Positions 51,302 through 60,145 are shown, counted from the first letter of the stretch. The stretch is 64,000 nt of DNA from Flavobacteriaceae bacterium MAR_2010_188 (GCA_900104375.1 LT629302.1:3064001-3128000), one strand, 5' to 3'. Numbers and translations: made by a program. The notes: generated from the letters alone by a model not told the origin.

Positions 51302-53401
51302 TTACTTTAAAATTTGGTACGCCACTAGAGCTACAATATAAGCAAATCCGCTCATAATTACTAATTGCAGGATGGGCCATTTCCAAGTATTGGTCTCTCT
51401 TTTAACAATCGCCAAAGTACTCATACATTGCATTGCGAAGGCGTAAAATAGCAATAGCGAAACACCTGAAGCAAAATTGAACAACGGCGTTCCCAAAATT
51501 GGATTTACCTCGCCAGCCATTCGGTTTTTAATGGTTTCTTCTTCATCGCTCCCCACGCTATAAATGGTTGCCAAAGTACCCACAAAGACTTCTCGAGCCG
51601 CAAAAGAACTTACGATGGCGATACCAATTTTCCAATCGTAGCCGAGTGGCCTAATTGCTGGTTCTATTGCTCTTCCGGTTATTCCGATAAAGGAATGTTC
51701 TAATTTGTAAGAAGCAATTTCTTGCTGTATTTCAGTTTCGCTAATCGTGTTTCCTTGATTTTGATTACGGATGATTTCTTCGGCGCCATTAAAATCCTTG
51801 CCTGGACCGAAAGAAGCCAAAAACCATAGGATGATAGAAATCGCCAAGATTATTTTTCCTGCCCCAAAAACGAACGATTTGGTTTTTTCTACCACGGTGA
51901 ACAGTACGTTTTTAAAGAGCGGAAGTTTATAGTTAGGCATTTCTATCACAAAGAAAGAACGACTTTTTATTTTGAGAATCTTATTTAAGATGTATGCGGA
52001 GCCGATTGCTGCGCCAAATCCGATGAGGTACAAAAGCATCAAGGTTAAGGCTTGATAACCAAGTCCGAAAAAGCGTCCTTCAGGAATCACTAAGGAAATG
52101 ATGATTAGATAAACCGGAAGCCTTGCCGAGCAAGTAGTAAATGGAGTTACCAAAATAGTAATCAAACGTTCCTTCCAACTTTCGATATTCCTAGTAGCCA
52201 TAATTGCCGGGATGGCACAGGCAGTACCAGAAATTAAAGGCACAACGCTTTTTCCGCTTAAGCCAAAGCGACGCATAATTCTATCCATTAAGAAAACTAC
52301 ACGGCTCATATAGCCGCTTTCTTCTAGCATGGCGATAAAAAGGAATAAAAAGGCAATCTGCGGAATAAAAATAATGATACCACCTAAACCAGGAACAATA
52401 CCTTCGGCCAGCAAACTTGTAAACACACCGGCTGGCAGAGTCTGTTTTATATACTCGCTAATAGATGCAAAGGCAGAGTCGATTAAATCCATAGGTACGC
52501 TAGACCAATCGTAAATCGCTTGAAAAATGGAAAGAAGAATGACAAAAAATATAAAATATCCCCAGAATTTGTGGGTCAACACTCGGTCTAATTTTGAGCG
52601 TAAATCCTTTGCAGAATTCACATCGATGGTCTGACCAATTTTTAATGTTTCATTAATAAATTGATATCGCTTGATAGTTTCCTTCTGTTGAAGCCTTTTA
52701 AGGTCGCTACTAGTTTTGGTTTTGAAAGTAGCAAGAGAATCTACTCGGTTTCTATCGGTTTTTCCAAAATTCACATCTTGGGTAATAACCAACCATAATT
52801 TATACAAGAGTTGGTTAGGAAATGCTTTGCGAAGATTATCAAAATATTCTACGTCGATACTGCTGGCATCGAGACAGGGTTTGGTAGAAAGTTCCCTGTA
52901 ATTGCTGATTAAATCCTTAAGTTCTTCAATACCTATTTTCTTTCTGGTGCTTACCAGAGCAATTTTCGTTTCTAAAGCTTTTTCAAGGTAATCGATATCA
53001 AGACTTATACCTTTATAAGCCATTCTGTCTGCCATATTAATGGCAAGTATTACGGGGATTTCTAAATCTTTCAACTGAGTGAATAGTAAAAGATTCCTCT
53101 TAAGATTTTCAACATCACTCACCAATACCGCAACATCCGGAAAGTCCTTATCGTTTTTATTCAACAAAAGCTCGATCACCACATTTTCGTCCAAGGACGA
53201 AGCATTGAGACTGTAAGTGCCGGGAAGATCAATAATGTGTGCTTTTACACCTCTAGGTAATTTGCAAATCCCTTCTTTTTTCTCAACCGTAATACCCGGA
53301 TAGTTCCCAACCTTTTGATTTAGGCCGGTTAGTGCATTAAAAACAGAAGTTTTCCCGGTATTTGGATTCCCAATGAGCGCAACGTTAAGCTGTTTAGCCA
53401 T
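51302..53401 (-). CDS. feoB: Ferrous iron transport protein B
   Basis: A 699-aa inner-membrane transporter for Fe2+. The N-terminal G domain has GNPNTGKTS (G1), DLPGTYSL (G3) and the G4 motif in NMADRMA (NxxD). A linker leads to the membrane domain with Gate motifs: the first Gate holds PVYLIIISLVIPE, and SGTACAIPAIMATRN and PFTTCSARLPVY carry conserved Cys residues. It pairs with FeoA, overlapping it by 8 bases, and with the 46-aa Cys-rich membrane protein. A candidate iron operator precedes feoA (53633-53649). Confidence 0.95.
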   Translation of the reverse strand: MAKQLNVALIGNPNTGKTSVFNALTGLNQKVGNYPGITVEKKEGICKLPRGVKAHIIDLPGTYSLNASSLDENVVIELLLNKNDKDFPDVAVLVSDVENLKRNLLLFTQLKDLEIPVILAINMADRMAYKGISLDIDYLEKALETKIALVSTRKKIGIEELKDLISNYRELSTKPCLDASSIDVEYFDNLRKAFPNQLLYKLWLVITQDVNFGKTDRNRVDSLATFKTKTSSDLKRLQQKETIKRYQFINETLKIGQTIDVNSAKDLRSKLDRVLTHKFWGYFIFFVILLSIFQAIYDWSSVPMDLIDSAFASISEYIKQTLPAGVFTSLLAEGIVPGLGGIIIFIPQIAFLFLFIAMLEESGYMSRVVFLMDRIMRRFGLSGKSVVPLISGTACAIPAIMATRNIESWKERLITILVTPFTTCSARLPVYLIIISLVIPEGRFFGLGYQALTLMLLYLIGFGAAIGSAYILNKILKIKSRSFFVIEMPNYKLPLFKNVLFTVVEKTKSFVFGAGKIILAISIILWFLASFGPGKDFNGAEEIIRNQNQGNTISETEIQQEIASYKLEHSFIGITGRAIEPAIRPLGYDWKIGIAIVSSFAAREVFVGTLATIYSVGSDEEETIKNRMAGEVNPILGTPLFNFASGVSLLLFYAFAMQCMSTLAIVKRETNTWKWPILQLVIMSGFAYIVALVAYQILK

Positions 53402-53627
53402 TAATGAGTTCGATTATAATGTGGATGGCAGTTTCTTTTCTAATGGCGAGGTGAGTTCCATTAACATTGAGATACAACGGATCAGAAAAAGGCGCAACTT
53501 GTACTAACTGAACTTGATTGCCAGGTAAACATCCCATTTCTAGAAGCTTTAACGGGATATGTTTAGAGGAAACATCAAGTATAGTGGCTCTTTCCCCACG
53601 GCGTAATTGTGCTAAGTTTAGTCGCAA
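53394..53627 (-). CDS. feoA: Ferrous iron transport protein A
   Basis: A 77-aa SH3-like protein of the FeoA family, needed for FeoB function. Typical blocks are KLLEMGCLPGNQVQLVQVAPF and DPLYLNVNGTHLAIRKE. It is the first gene of feoA-feoB-Cys-rich peptide, with an 8-base overlap with feoB. The promoter element and an iron-box-like palindrome lie just upstream. Separation from mntR's FeoA-like domain is clear: this one is a stand-alone gene. Confidence 0.93.
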   Translation of the reverse strand: MRLNLAQLRRGERATILDVSSKHIPLKLLEMGCLPGNQVQLVQVAPFSDPLYLNVNGTHLAIRKETAIHIIIELING

Positions 53628-53632
53628 GCTTA

Positions 53633-53649
53633 TTTAGATTGATTTTAAA
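53633..53649. promoter_or_regulatory. Candidate iron-responsive operator of feoAB (TTTAGA-N5-TTTAAA)
   Basis: TTTAGA (53633-53638), a five-base spacer and TTTAAA (53644-53649) form an imperfect inverted repeat at the predicted transcription start of feoA. The spacing matches the box at 26126-26142, ahead of the araC-hemH operon. Confidence 0.5.
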
Positions 53650-53653
53650 CAAG

Positions 53654-53661
53654 CAAAAGTA
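53654..53661 (-). promoter_or_regulatory. -7 promoter element of the feoA operon
   Basis: On the minus strand this reads TACTTTTG, an exact TAnnTTTG match, 27 bases before the feoA start codon. The predicted start overlaps the operator-like box at 53633-53649. Confidence 0.5.
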
Positions 53662-53705
53662 AAGTAAATTACCGAGGGCAGAAAATGGTAGATGCAAAAG
53701 TATTG

Positions 53706-54368
53706 TTATTCTTTTTTTAGAACCTCAATATCGTGCAGCAAACGCTGTATTTCTGCACTATCCGTACCATCATAAGTACCTCTAATTCGCCGTTTTTTAT
53801 CGATGAGCATAAAGTTTTCGGTATGGATCATCCCGTAATCGTTATTACCATCATCCTTTACCGCGAGATAGCTCTTTCTTGCCAAATCGTAGATCTGCTT
53901 TTTATCGCCAGTGACGAGATTCCATTTTGTGTCATCAACACCTTTTTCTAGCGCGTATTTTTTTAGTTGTGCGACATCATCAATTTCCGGGGTAACAGAA
54001 TGGGACAATAACATAACATCACCTTTATGCTCTAGACTATTTTGGACTTCTACCATATTCTTGGTCATAATTGGGCAAATAGTCTGGCAGGTGGTGAAAA
54101 AGAAATCTGCCACGTAGATTTTATTGGCATAATCGGCTTGGGTGATGCTTTCACCATTCTGATTGATTAAATTAAAATCAGCGATTTGGTGATATTTTCT
54201 CTGATGTTGAATGCTTTCATCGACCAATTCTGCGTTGATGTCGGCCGGCTCGTAAATCGGTAAAATTTCCTTAGGAGTTAGGATGTAATAAAAGATGGAA
54301 ATTATAATTCCGGAAAGTATCAGAAATCCTAGTCCGAATCTTTTGTATTCCTTAAAGAATGAAAGCAT
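53706..54368 (-). CDS. SCO family protein
   Basis: A ~220-aa SCO1/SenC-like protein with a thioredoxin fold. The Cu-binding C-x3-C motif is in FTTCQTICPIMT, and the third ligand His is in MIHTENFML. The N-terminal ~30 residues are a single membrane anchor. It acts in copper delivery to cytochrome c oxidase or in redox control. ATG 54368 (MLSFFKEYK) is preferred to TTG 54410, since the extra 14 residues precede the anchor and are polar. It is on the same strand as feoA, 79 bases upstream of it, with its own likely transcript. Confidence 0.88.
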   Translation of the reverse strand: MLSFFKEYKRFGLGFLILSGIIISIFYYILTPKEILPIYEPADINAELVDESIQHQRKYHQIADFNLINQNGESITQADYANKIYVADFFFTTCQTICPIMTKNMVEVQNSLEHKGDVMLLSHSVTPEIDDVAQLKKYALEKGVDDTKWNLVTGDKKQIYDLARKSYLAVKDDGNNDYGMIHTENFMLIDKKRRIRGTYDGTDSAEIQRLLHDIEVLKKE

Positions 54369-54495
54369 TAAGTTTAGTTTTCGACTTAAATAATCGCTAT
54401 TAAAATTCAAAAGTACAATAAGATTACAGCATGATCGTGTACTTTTAACATGCTATTTTTTGATAGTCCGCTATCAATTTTGAAAAAGAATCTAT

Positions 54496-56433
54496 ATGAA
54501 AAATTTCTACCTACTACTTTTTATGGTCCTATGCGAAACACTTTTCGCTCAGGATTTTTTAAAACTTGTTGAAGATTTTAAAATGATGGAAGCCAAAAAC
54601 GCGCTTAAGCTTATGGCTTTTGAAGCGAATGAAAATACTTCAAATTATGATATCGTTTATAATCGGATGCAACTAAACGTTGACCCTGCCCAAGCTTTTA
54701 TTTCTGGCGATGTAACCGCTTATTTTAGGGCTAAAGAAGTGATTGGCGATATCACTTTTGATTTGGCCCAAAATATGAATGTCACCGCGGTTTTACAGCG
54801 CGGAACTAATCTTTCTTTCACCCAGAACACAAATGACGAACTGGTAATAAATCTGCCAGCAATCTTAAATACAGGCATTTTAGATTCTCTAACTATTTCT
54901 TATTCGGGAAACCCCATAAGTTCTGGTTTTGGTTCTTTTGAACAAACCGAGCATGCGGGCAATGAAATTATCTGGACGCTTTCTGAGCCTTACGGAGCAA
55001 AAGCTTGGTGGCCTTGTAAACAAGATTTGATCGATAAGATAGATTCCATCGACGTTTTTATAAAAACCCCTAGATTAAATTCCAAATCGGCGGAAAATAT
55101 TGCGGTTTCTAATGGTTTGGAAATAAGTCAAGTTATAGATGGAGATTTTAAGACTACGCATTATAAGCACCGCTATCCGATTCCTGCATATCTAGTAGCT
55201 ATTGCAGTGACCAATTATAGTGTTTATTCTCATACCGTAGAAAACAACGGAAACCCGTTCGATATAGTTAATTATGTATACCCAGAAAATTTGGCCTCCG
55301 CCCAGAACAGTACCGGAGTTACTGTAGACATTATGGATTTATTTACCGATTTGTTTGAAGAATATCCTTTCGCGAAAGAAAAATACGGACACGCCCAGTT
55401 TGGCTGGGGTGGAGGAATGGAACATACTACCGTTTCATTTATGGGTAGTTTCAGCCGGAACTTAATTGCCCATGAGTTGGCCCATCAGTGGTTCGGCGAC
55501 AAAATTACTTGTGGAAGTTGGCAAGATATCTGGCTTAACGAAGGTTTCGCCACCTATTTAACCGGATTAACGGTAGATAAATTAGACGGAGTAAATGCTT
55601 TTAAGAATTGGCGGGAGCAATTGATCAGTTCTATCACTTCCCAGCCTGGGGGTTCTGTTTATCTTCAACCTTCTGACACCCTAAGTGTCGGGCGTATTTT
55701 TAGCGGAAGGCTTAGTTATAACAAAGGTGCGATGGTATTGCATATGCTTCGCAAGAAAGTAGGAGATTCCAACTTTTTTACGGGGATGAAGTCTTATTTG
55801 GATTCACCTCAACTATCTTATGGTTATGCCAAAACTGAAGATTATAAAAATGATATGGAAGCATCTTCAGGTAAAGATTTAGATGAATTCTTTAATGATT
55901 GGATTTACATGGAAGGTTATCCCACTTATAAAGTTGAATGGAAACAGCTTCCGAATAAAGACGTTGTTGTAAAACTTTCCCAATCCCAAAGCTCGGCGTC
56001 GGTCAACTTTTTTGAGGCTAAAGTACCGATTCGATTTATAGCTGCTTCCGGTGAAAGTGTGGACTTGGTTTTCGATAACACCGAAAATGACCAAAGTTTT
56101 TCTGAACCGTTGAACTTTCAAGTTGAATCCGTAATCTTCGACCCAGAATCAGACCTTATTTCAAAAGAAAATGAGATTTCTCTAAATACGGAGCTTCAAT
56201 CGCCTAATGCAGAACTTTTAATATTTCCTAACCCTGTTATTTCGGAACTCTATATCAAAAAACCTGGCGCAATGAGAATTGAAAGAATGGCACTTTACGA
56301 CACCCTTGGTCAACTATTATTCAATTTAAATTACCAAGAAAACTTGAATCTGGGTTCGTTATCATCTGGCGCATACTTTCTAAAACTGCAGACCTCAGAA
56401 GGAACAATTACTAAATCGCTGTTAAAAAACTAA
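54496..56433 (+). CDS. T9SS-exported M1 family aminopeptidase
   Basis: A 645-aa Zn aminopeptidase with a signal peptide (residues ~1-19), an N-terminal M1 beta domain, and the catalytic HExxH-x18-E motif: His 326, Glu 327, His 330 (in HELAHQWFG) and Glu 349 (in WLNEGFATY). The substrate-binding GxMEN motif appears as GGGMEHTT. The C-terminal ~75 residues are a Por secretion tail (IFPNPVISELYIK ... GAYFLKLQ) for T9SS export to the surface. It should trim peptides outside the cell. Confidence 0.93.
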   Translation: MKNFYLLLFMVLCETLFAQDFLKLVEDFKMMEAKNALKLMAFEANENTSNYDIVYNRMQLNVDPAQAFISGDVTAYFRAKEVIGDITFDLAQNMNVTAVLQRGTNLSFTQNTNDELVINLPAILNTGILDSLTISYSGNPISSGFGSFEQTEHAGNEIIWTLSEPYGAKAWWPCKQDLIDKIDSIDVFIKTPRLNSKSAENIAVSNGLEISQVIDGDFKTTHYKHRYPIPAYLVAIAVTNYSVYSHTVENNGNPFDIVNYVYPENLASAQNSTGVTVDIMDLFTDLFEEYPFAKEKYGHAQFGWGGGMEHTTVSFMGSFSRNLIAHELAHQWFGDKITCGSWQDIWLNEGFATYLTGLTVDKLDGVNAFKNWREQLISSITSQPGGSVYLQPSDTLSVGRIFSGRLSYNKGAMVLHMLRKKVGDSNFFTGMKSYLDSPQLSYGYAKTEDYKNDMEASSGKDLDEFFNDWIYMEGYPTYKVEWKQLPNKDVVVKLSQSQSSASVNFFEAKVPIRFIAASGESVDLVFDNTENDQSFSEPLNFQVESVIFDPESDLISKENEISLNTELQSPNAELLIFPNPVISELYIKKPGAMRIERMALYDTLGQLLFNLNYQENLNLGSLSSGAYFLKLQTSEGTITKSLLKN

Positions 56434-56474
56434 GACTGTCAAAAGTTTAAATTTCCCGTTTGTTGTTAAAAGGT

Positions 56475-56482
56475 TACTTTTG
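56475..56482 (+). promoter_or_regulatory. -7 promoter element upstream of rseP
   Basis: TACTTTTG matches TAnnTTTG, 29 bases before the rseP start codon. A TTTG at 56459-56462 is too close (12-base spacer) to be a good -33 element. Confidence 0.4.
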
Positions 56483-56511
56483 CAGCCTATAATTTTTTTG
56501 AAATACCATAC

Positions 56512-57852
56512 ATGGAGTTTGTAATTAAAATATCTCAATTCCTTCTAAGTTTATCCTTGCTGATTGTCCTTCATGAAATGGGACATTTTATTCCGGCTAG
56601 GTTATTTAAAACTAGGGTTGAAAAATTCTTCTTATTCTTTGATCTTAAATATGCGCTCTTCAGAAAAAAAATCGGTGATACTGTTTACGGTATCGGCTGG
56701 TTACCACTGGGAGGTTACGTTAAGATTGCCGGAATGATTGATGAAAGCATGGACAAGGAGCAGATGGAAAAACCACCTCAGCCTTGGGAATTCAGAAGTA
56801 AACCGGCATGGCAGCGCTTAATTATTATGTTGGGCGGGGTTACGGTAAACTTCATCCTAGCGTATGTTATTTACGTTTTTATCTCTTTTGCTTACGGCGA
56901 TTCAGACATTAAGGTAGATAGTCTTAAAGGAGGATATTCTATTGAGAACCCAACTTTAAATGAAATAGGATTTAGAACAGGAGACAAAATAATCTCTATC
57001 AACGATAATAAGATTGTAAATGATTCGGACATCAGAAAATATCTGATCGACGCCAATGAGATTACGGTTGAAAGAGATGGAGAAATGAAATCGATTGAGT
57101 TGCCAGAGGATTTCTTGGGGCAACTTTCAAGCGGAAAAGTAAGAGGTTTATTCGACCTTCGGATTCCATTTTTGGTTGCTGAGGTGGCAGACACTTCTGC
57201 AAATAAGGATGCCGGTCTTCTAAAAGGAGATATGATAACTTCGGTAAATGGAAAACAAATTGATTTTTATGATCAGCTTGCTCCAACCTTAAAAGAATTA
57301 AAGAATCAAGAAGTGCCAGCAACTGTTTTAAGGGATGATGAGACTGTTTCTTTGAATCTTAAAGTAGATAACACCGGAAGAATCGGAGTTTTTGCAGGTA
57401 TTGACCCAGATAGATTCGAAAAGATGGGCTATTACGAAAGCATACAGAAAGATTATACTTTGGCACAAAGTTTTGGTGCTGGCTACGATAAATTTACTGA
57501 GACGGTAGGTTCTTACTGGGGTCAGCTTGCTGCAATCGTAAATCCAAGTACAGGAGCCTATAAAGGTGTCGGTGGCTTTAAGGCCATATTCGATATTTTC
57601 CCAGCGACGTGGAGCTGGCAAGCGTTTTGGGCCTTAACCGCCTTTCTTTCTATAATGTTAGCGGTATTGAATCTTTTGCCGATACCGGCCTTAGATGGTG
57701 GTCACGTAATGTTTTTATTGTATGAAATGGTATCGGGTAGAAAACCGAGTGAAGCATTTTTAGAAAAAGCGCAACTCGTTGGTTTTGTGCTATTGATAAT
57801 GCTGGTTTTGTTCGCAAACGGGAACGATATTTTCAAGGCATTTACAAACTAA
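56512..57852 (+). CDS. rseP: Site-2 protease RseP (RIP metalloprotease)
   Basis: A 446-aa inner-membrane zinc metalloprotease that cleaves transmembrane signal proteins, such as anti-sigma factors. The active-site HExxH is residues 21-25 (LIVLHEMGHF), and the third ligand is in NLLPIPALDGGHVMF near residue 390. Two PDZ-like domains lie between (~130-310), with the first more degenerate. Four hydrophobic segments are seen. It is the last protein gene before the tRNA-Asn locus, about 40 bases upstream of the tRNA promoter's -7 element. Confidence 0.93.
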   Translation: MEFVIKISQFLLSLSLLIVLHEMGHFIPARLFKTRVEKFFLFFDLKYALFRKKIGDTVYGIGWLPLGGYVKIAGMIDESMDKEQMEKPPQPWEFRSKPAWQRLIIMLGGVTVNFILAYVIYVFISFAYGDSDIKVDSLKGGYSIENPTLNEIGFRTGDKIISINDNKIVNDSDIRKYLIDANEITVERDGEMKSIELPEDFLGQLSSGKVRGLFDLRIPFLVAEVADTSANKDAGLLKGDMITSVNGKQIDFYDQLAPTLKELKNQEVPATVLRDDETVSLNLKVDNTGRIGVFAGIDPDRFEKMGYYESIQKDYTLAQSFGAGYDKFTETVGSYWGQLAAIVNPSTGAYKGVGGFKAIFDIFPATWSWQAFWALTAFLSIMLAVLNLLPIPALDGGHVMFLLYEMVSGRKPSEAFLEKAQLVGFVLLIMLVLFANGNDIFKAFTN

Positions 57853-57870
57853 GTTTTTTTAAATAAAAGG

Positions 57871-57901
57871 TTTGTTCAATTTAAAAAATACCATATATTT
57901 G
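57871..57901 (+). promoter_or_regulatory. Promoter of the tRNA-Asn transcript
   Basis: A -33 TTTG (57871-57874), exactly 19 bases, and the -7 TATATTTG (57894-57901) match the Bacteroidota consensus. It is the best promoter in the window. A transcript starting near 57908 would run through two leader modules and the tRNA to the terminator at 58231-58259. Confidence 0.8.
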
Positions 57902-57923
57902 CGCTCGCAAAAGCGGATAACAC

Positions 57924-58140
57924 TCCTCCTTACCTGCCTGCCGGCAGGCAGGGCTCAGCACTGAGCTCTTCTTATAACCGGCACGTATGTAAATTGGAAA
58001 CGTCATAAAAGACGAAAAAATAAATGACCATTCCTCCTTACCTGCCTGCCGGCAGGCAGGGCTCAGAGCTGAGCTCTTCTTTATAACCGGCACGTATGTA
58101 AATTGGAAACGTCATAAAAGACGAAAAAATAAATGACCAT
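57924..58140 (+). repeat. Two tandem ~108-bp tRNA-derived modules with a 20-bp palindrome
   Basis: Two near-identical modules (57924-58031, 108 bp; 58032-58140, 109 bp; two substitutions and one inserted T) lie between the promoter and the tRNA. Each begins with TCCTCCTTA, the first nine bases of the tRNA-Asn, then the perfect palindrome CCTGCCTGCCGGCAGGCAGG (57933-57952 and 58041-58060), then GCTCAG, the next six bases of the tRNA, with CTGAGC completing an inverted repeat. The remaining ~72 bases are identical and do not resemble tRNA. Confidence 0.9.
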
Positions 58141-58214
58141 TCCTCCTTAGCTCAGCTGGTTAGAGCATTTGACTGTTAATCAAAGGGTCCTTGGTTCGAG
58201 CCCAAGAGGGGGAG
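58141..58214 (+). tRNA. tRNA-Asn (GTT)
   Basis: A 74-base cloverleaf folds here. The acceptor stem TCCTCCT pairs with AGGGGGA (one T-G pair), the anticodon stem is TTTGA/TCAAA, the loop CTGTTAA gives anticodon GTT (58175-58177), and the T loop contains GGTTCGAGCC. The discriminator base is G and the CCA end is not encoded. It is driven by the promoter at 57871-57901 through a duplicated leader. Confidence 0.95.
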
Positions 58215-58230
58215 CAAGATTAAAGAAAAG

Positions 58231-58259
58231 AAAGCTACATGAAAATGTGGCTTTTTTTG
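58231..58259 (+). terminator. Intrinsic terminator after tRNA-Asn
   Basis: AAAGCTACAT (58231-58240) pairs with ATGTGGCTTT (58245-58254) around the loop GAAA, with one T-G pair, and is followed by a T-run. It ends the tRNA transcript 17 bases after the gene. Confidence 0.88.
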
Positions 58260-58531
58260 TTTTAGGACGTTACTCTGCGCGTTTTAAAGCAATTGTCACT
58301 ACGTTACCTCCTTATCTTTTCGCTTAGATTAAACTCATATAACGGTTTTGAAGATAGAAAAAGGAGCATAATAGGTGTCCCAAAAGAATCTTATCTGCAT
58401 AACTGATAAGAACTAAGTTAAAAGCGTTTTTACATTTATATTTAAAGAAACGAAAGTATAAGGATAAGAAATAAAGTGAAACTTCATTTTATTTTTTTAT
58501 CTTGAAAACAATTGAATCATTTTTAAATGTT
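58260..58531. other. Gap between tRNA-Asn terminator and the SGNH gene
   Basis: No gene, RNA or clear promoter is supported in these 272 bases. A weak hairpin (TCTTATC 58389-58395 with GATAAGA 58405-58411) and an ordinary AT-rich leader are all that is seen. Confidence 0.6.
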
Positions 58532-59206
58532 ATGGAAAAATTAAAGCGCATAAGCCTGTTTATCTTTTTGTTATTCTTTATATCTAGTTACTCACAAAGT
58601 GTTATCGATACGTCCTATCGTCCCAACACTTATCCTGTGCAGGTGCGACAGTTCAGAACATATCCTGATAGCAACAACGATATCATCTTTCTTGGAAATA
58701 GTATTACAGCGCGTGCACAATGGAATGAGTTGTTGCAGTGCCCGATGGCAAGGAACAGAGGTATTTCTGGCGATACTACATTTGGAATATTAGAAAGACT
58801 CGATGAAATAACCGAAGGTAAACCTTCTAAAATATTTCTTTTGATTGGCATTAACGATATTTCTAGGGATTTTCCAGACTCGCTAATTATGAAGAATTAT
58901 AAAGAGATTGTTTCTAGAATCAAGAAGGAATCGCCAAATACCAAAATTTATATTGAAACCATTCTTCCGGTGAATAAATCGTTCGATGTCTACAAAAGAC
59001 ATTACAATAAAGATGAGCACATACTTTATATAAATGAAGAATTGAGAAAGCTGGCGCTCAAAATGGACGTGACGCTAATCGATATTTATTCTGAATTTTT
59101 GGACGAGAAGAACCGAATGGATGCAGAATTTACTGATGAAGGATTGCATCTTAATGAAAAAGGTTATTTAAAATGGGCTAAAATCCTTAAACCCTACATG
59201 GATTAA
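58532..59206 (+). CDS. Exported SGNH/GDSL-type hydrolase
   Basis: A ~224-aa exported esterase-like protein with a signal peptide (residues ~1-22, ending SSYSQS). Block I is FLGNSITAR (with Ser as nucleophile, the GDS variant GNS), block II RGISGDTT, block III GINDI and block V DEGLHLNEKGY with the catalytic Asp and His. It should hydrolyse acyl or acetyl esters, perhaps from sugars. ATG 58532 was preferred to TTG 58502, because the signal peptide begins there. It is convergent with the HAD phosphatase, 3 bases away. Confidence 0.88.
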   Translation: MEKLKRISLFIFLLFFISSYSQSVIDTSYRPNTYPVQVRQFRTYPDSNNDIIFLGNSITARAQWNELLQCPMARNRGISGDTTFGILERLDEITEGKPSKIFLLIGINDISRDFPDSLIMKNYKEIVSRIKKESPNTKIYIETILPVNKSFDVYKRHYNKDEHILYINEELRKLALKMDVTLIDIYSEFLDEKNRMDAEFTDEGLHLNEKGYLKWAKILKPYMD

Positions 59207-59209
59207 TTT

Positions 59210-60145
59210 TTAGTCTAATTTTCCGTTCTCCGAATTCCTTTTTATTTTCAATTTTTCTGAGACATATTCATAATTTCCTTCAGACGTATCTTTACATGTT
59301 ACGATGATTGCCTCATTTTTCTGCCAATATTGCTGCATCGTATAACCATTTAAGGATTTATTTTCCTCATCCTTCATCTCTTTAGTATAATCAGGATTAA
59401 CCATCATTTTTAATCCTACAGATTCATTCATCATCTCCAAATCCCCACGGCTGTTCCCCGCTACGAATAGCGGTTTTGCTTTAATAAACGTCTGTATTGC
59501 ATCTGATTTTCCTTCATCTTGAGGCACCGGTTGAACAAGAGTACCAGTAAGATTTCCTTTATGTATAACAGATTTTACACCAAGAATGCGGTTTTTTGGA
59601 ATACCCATATTCTCACTAACAAACTGCTGATATAGGATTTCTGGTGACGCGGTCACCACCCATATTTCGAAACTATAATCTTCTAGATTTGCAACTAATT
59701 GCTTCATTTCGGGGTAAAACTTCTTTTCATATTTTTTGTGAAACATTTCTTCCCCAATGTTTTGCACCTCGTTTGTAGATAGTCCCGATAAAAAACTAAT
59801 TCGACGTTTCACATAATCCATCCCTACATTATTCCCATTAAGAAGTGAATCTATAACCGCCATTTTTGCCATAGATAGGCTGTCTTTTTTTCCTGCATAT
59901 TTCTCGTGGGCATAGCTATATAAAGCCTCATCTGCGAGATAATAGGGTGATTGTCCGAGCAAAGTCCCATCGCAGTCAAACACGGCAACTTTTCTTTCCT
60001 TTATGATTCGTGTTCCTTCAAGAAAACTTTCAAGCTTAGTGTTTACAGATTGTTCCCAACTAGAAATCTGATGAAATTCTTGAGCTGAGAGATTTGCAGT
60101 CATCGCAAGCATCAGTACCGAGAATAAGAAAACCTTATTTTTCAT
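59210..60145 (-). CDS. Exported HAD-type phosphatase
   Basis: A 311-aa HAD superfamily phosphatase with a signal peptide (residues ~1-22, ending NLSAQ). Motif I is FDCDGTLL, with the nucleophile Asp and the general acid Asp, motif II is VVTASPE, motif III has the Lys around QDEGKSDAI, and motif IV is GNSRGDLEMM. The overall layout resembles phosphoserine phosphatase-like proteins, but export points to a phosphate-scavenging role. It overlaps the glycerophosphodiesterase gene by 11 bases, so it likely acts on the phosphoesters released there. Confidence 0.88.
   Translation of the reverse strand: MKNKVFLFSVLMLAMTANLSAQEFHQISSWEQSVNTKLESFLEGTRIIKERKVAVFDCDGTLLGQSPYYLADEALYSYAHEKYAGKKDSLSMAKMAVIDSLLNGNNVGMDYVKRRISFLSGLSTNEVQNIGEEMFHKKYEKKFYPEMKQLVANLEDYSFEIWVVTASPEILYQQFVSENMGIPKNRILGVKSVIHKGNLTGTLVQPVPQDEGKSDAIQTFIKAKPLFVAGNSRGDLEMMNESVGLKMMVNPDYTKEMKDEENKSLNGYTMQQYWQKNEAIIVTCKDTSEGNYEYVSEKLKIKRNSENGKLD

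Noticed and set aside
57881-58093. A 70-residue minus-strand frame across the tRNA leader modules
   Set aside because: It is antisense to the promoter and covers the palindromic modules; the repeated peptide (with ACRQAGKEE) is a by-product of the palindrome, seen in spurious proteins elsewhere.
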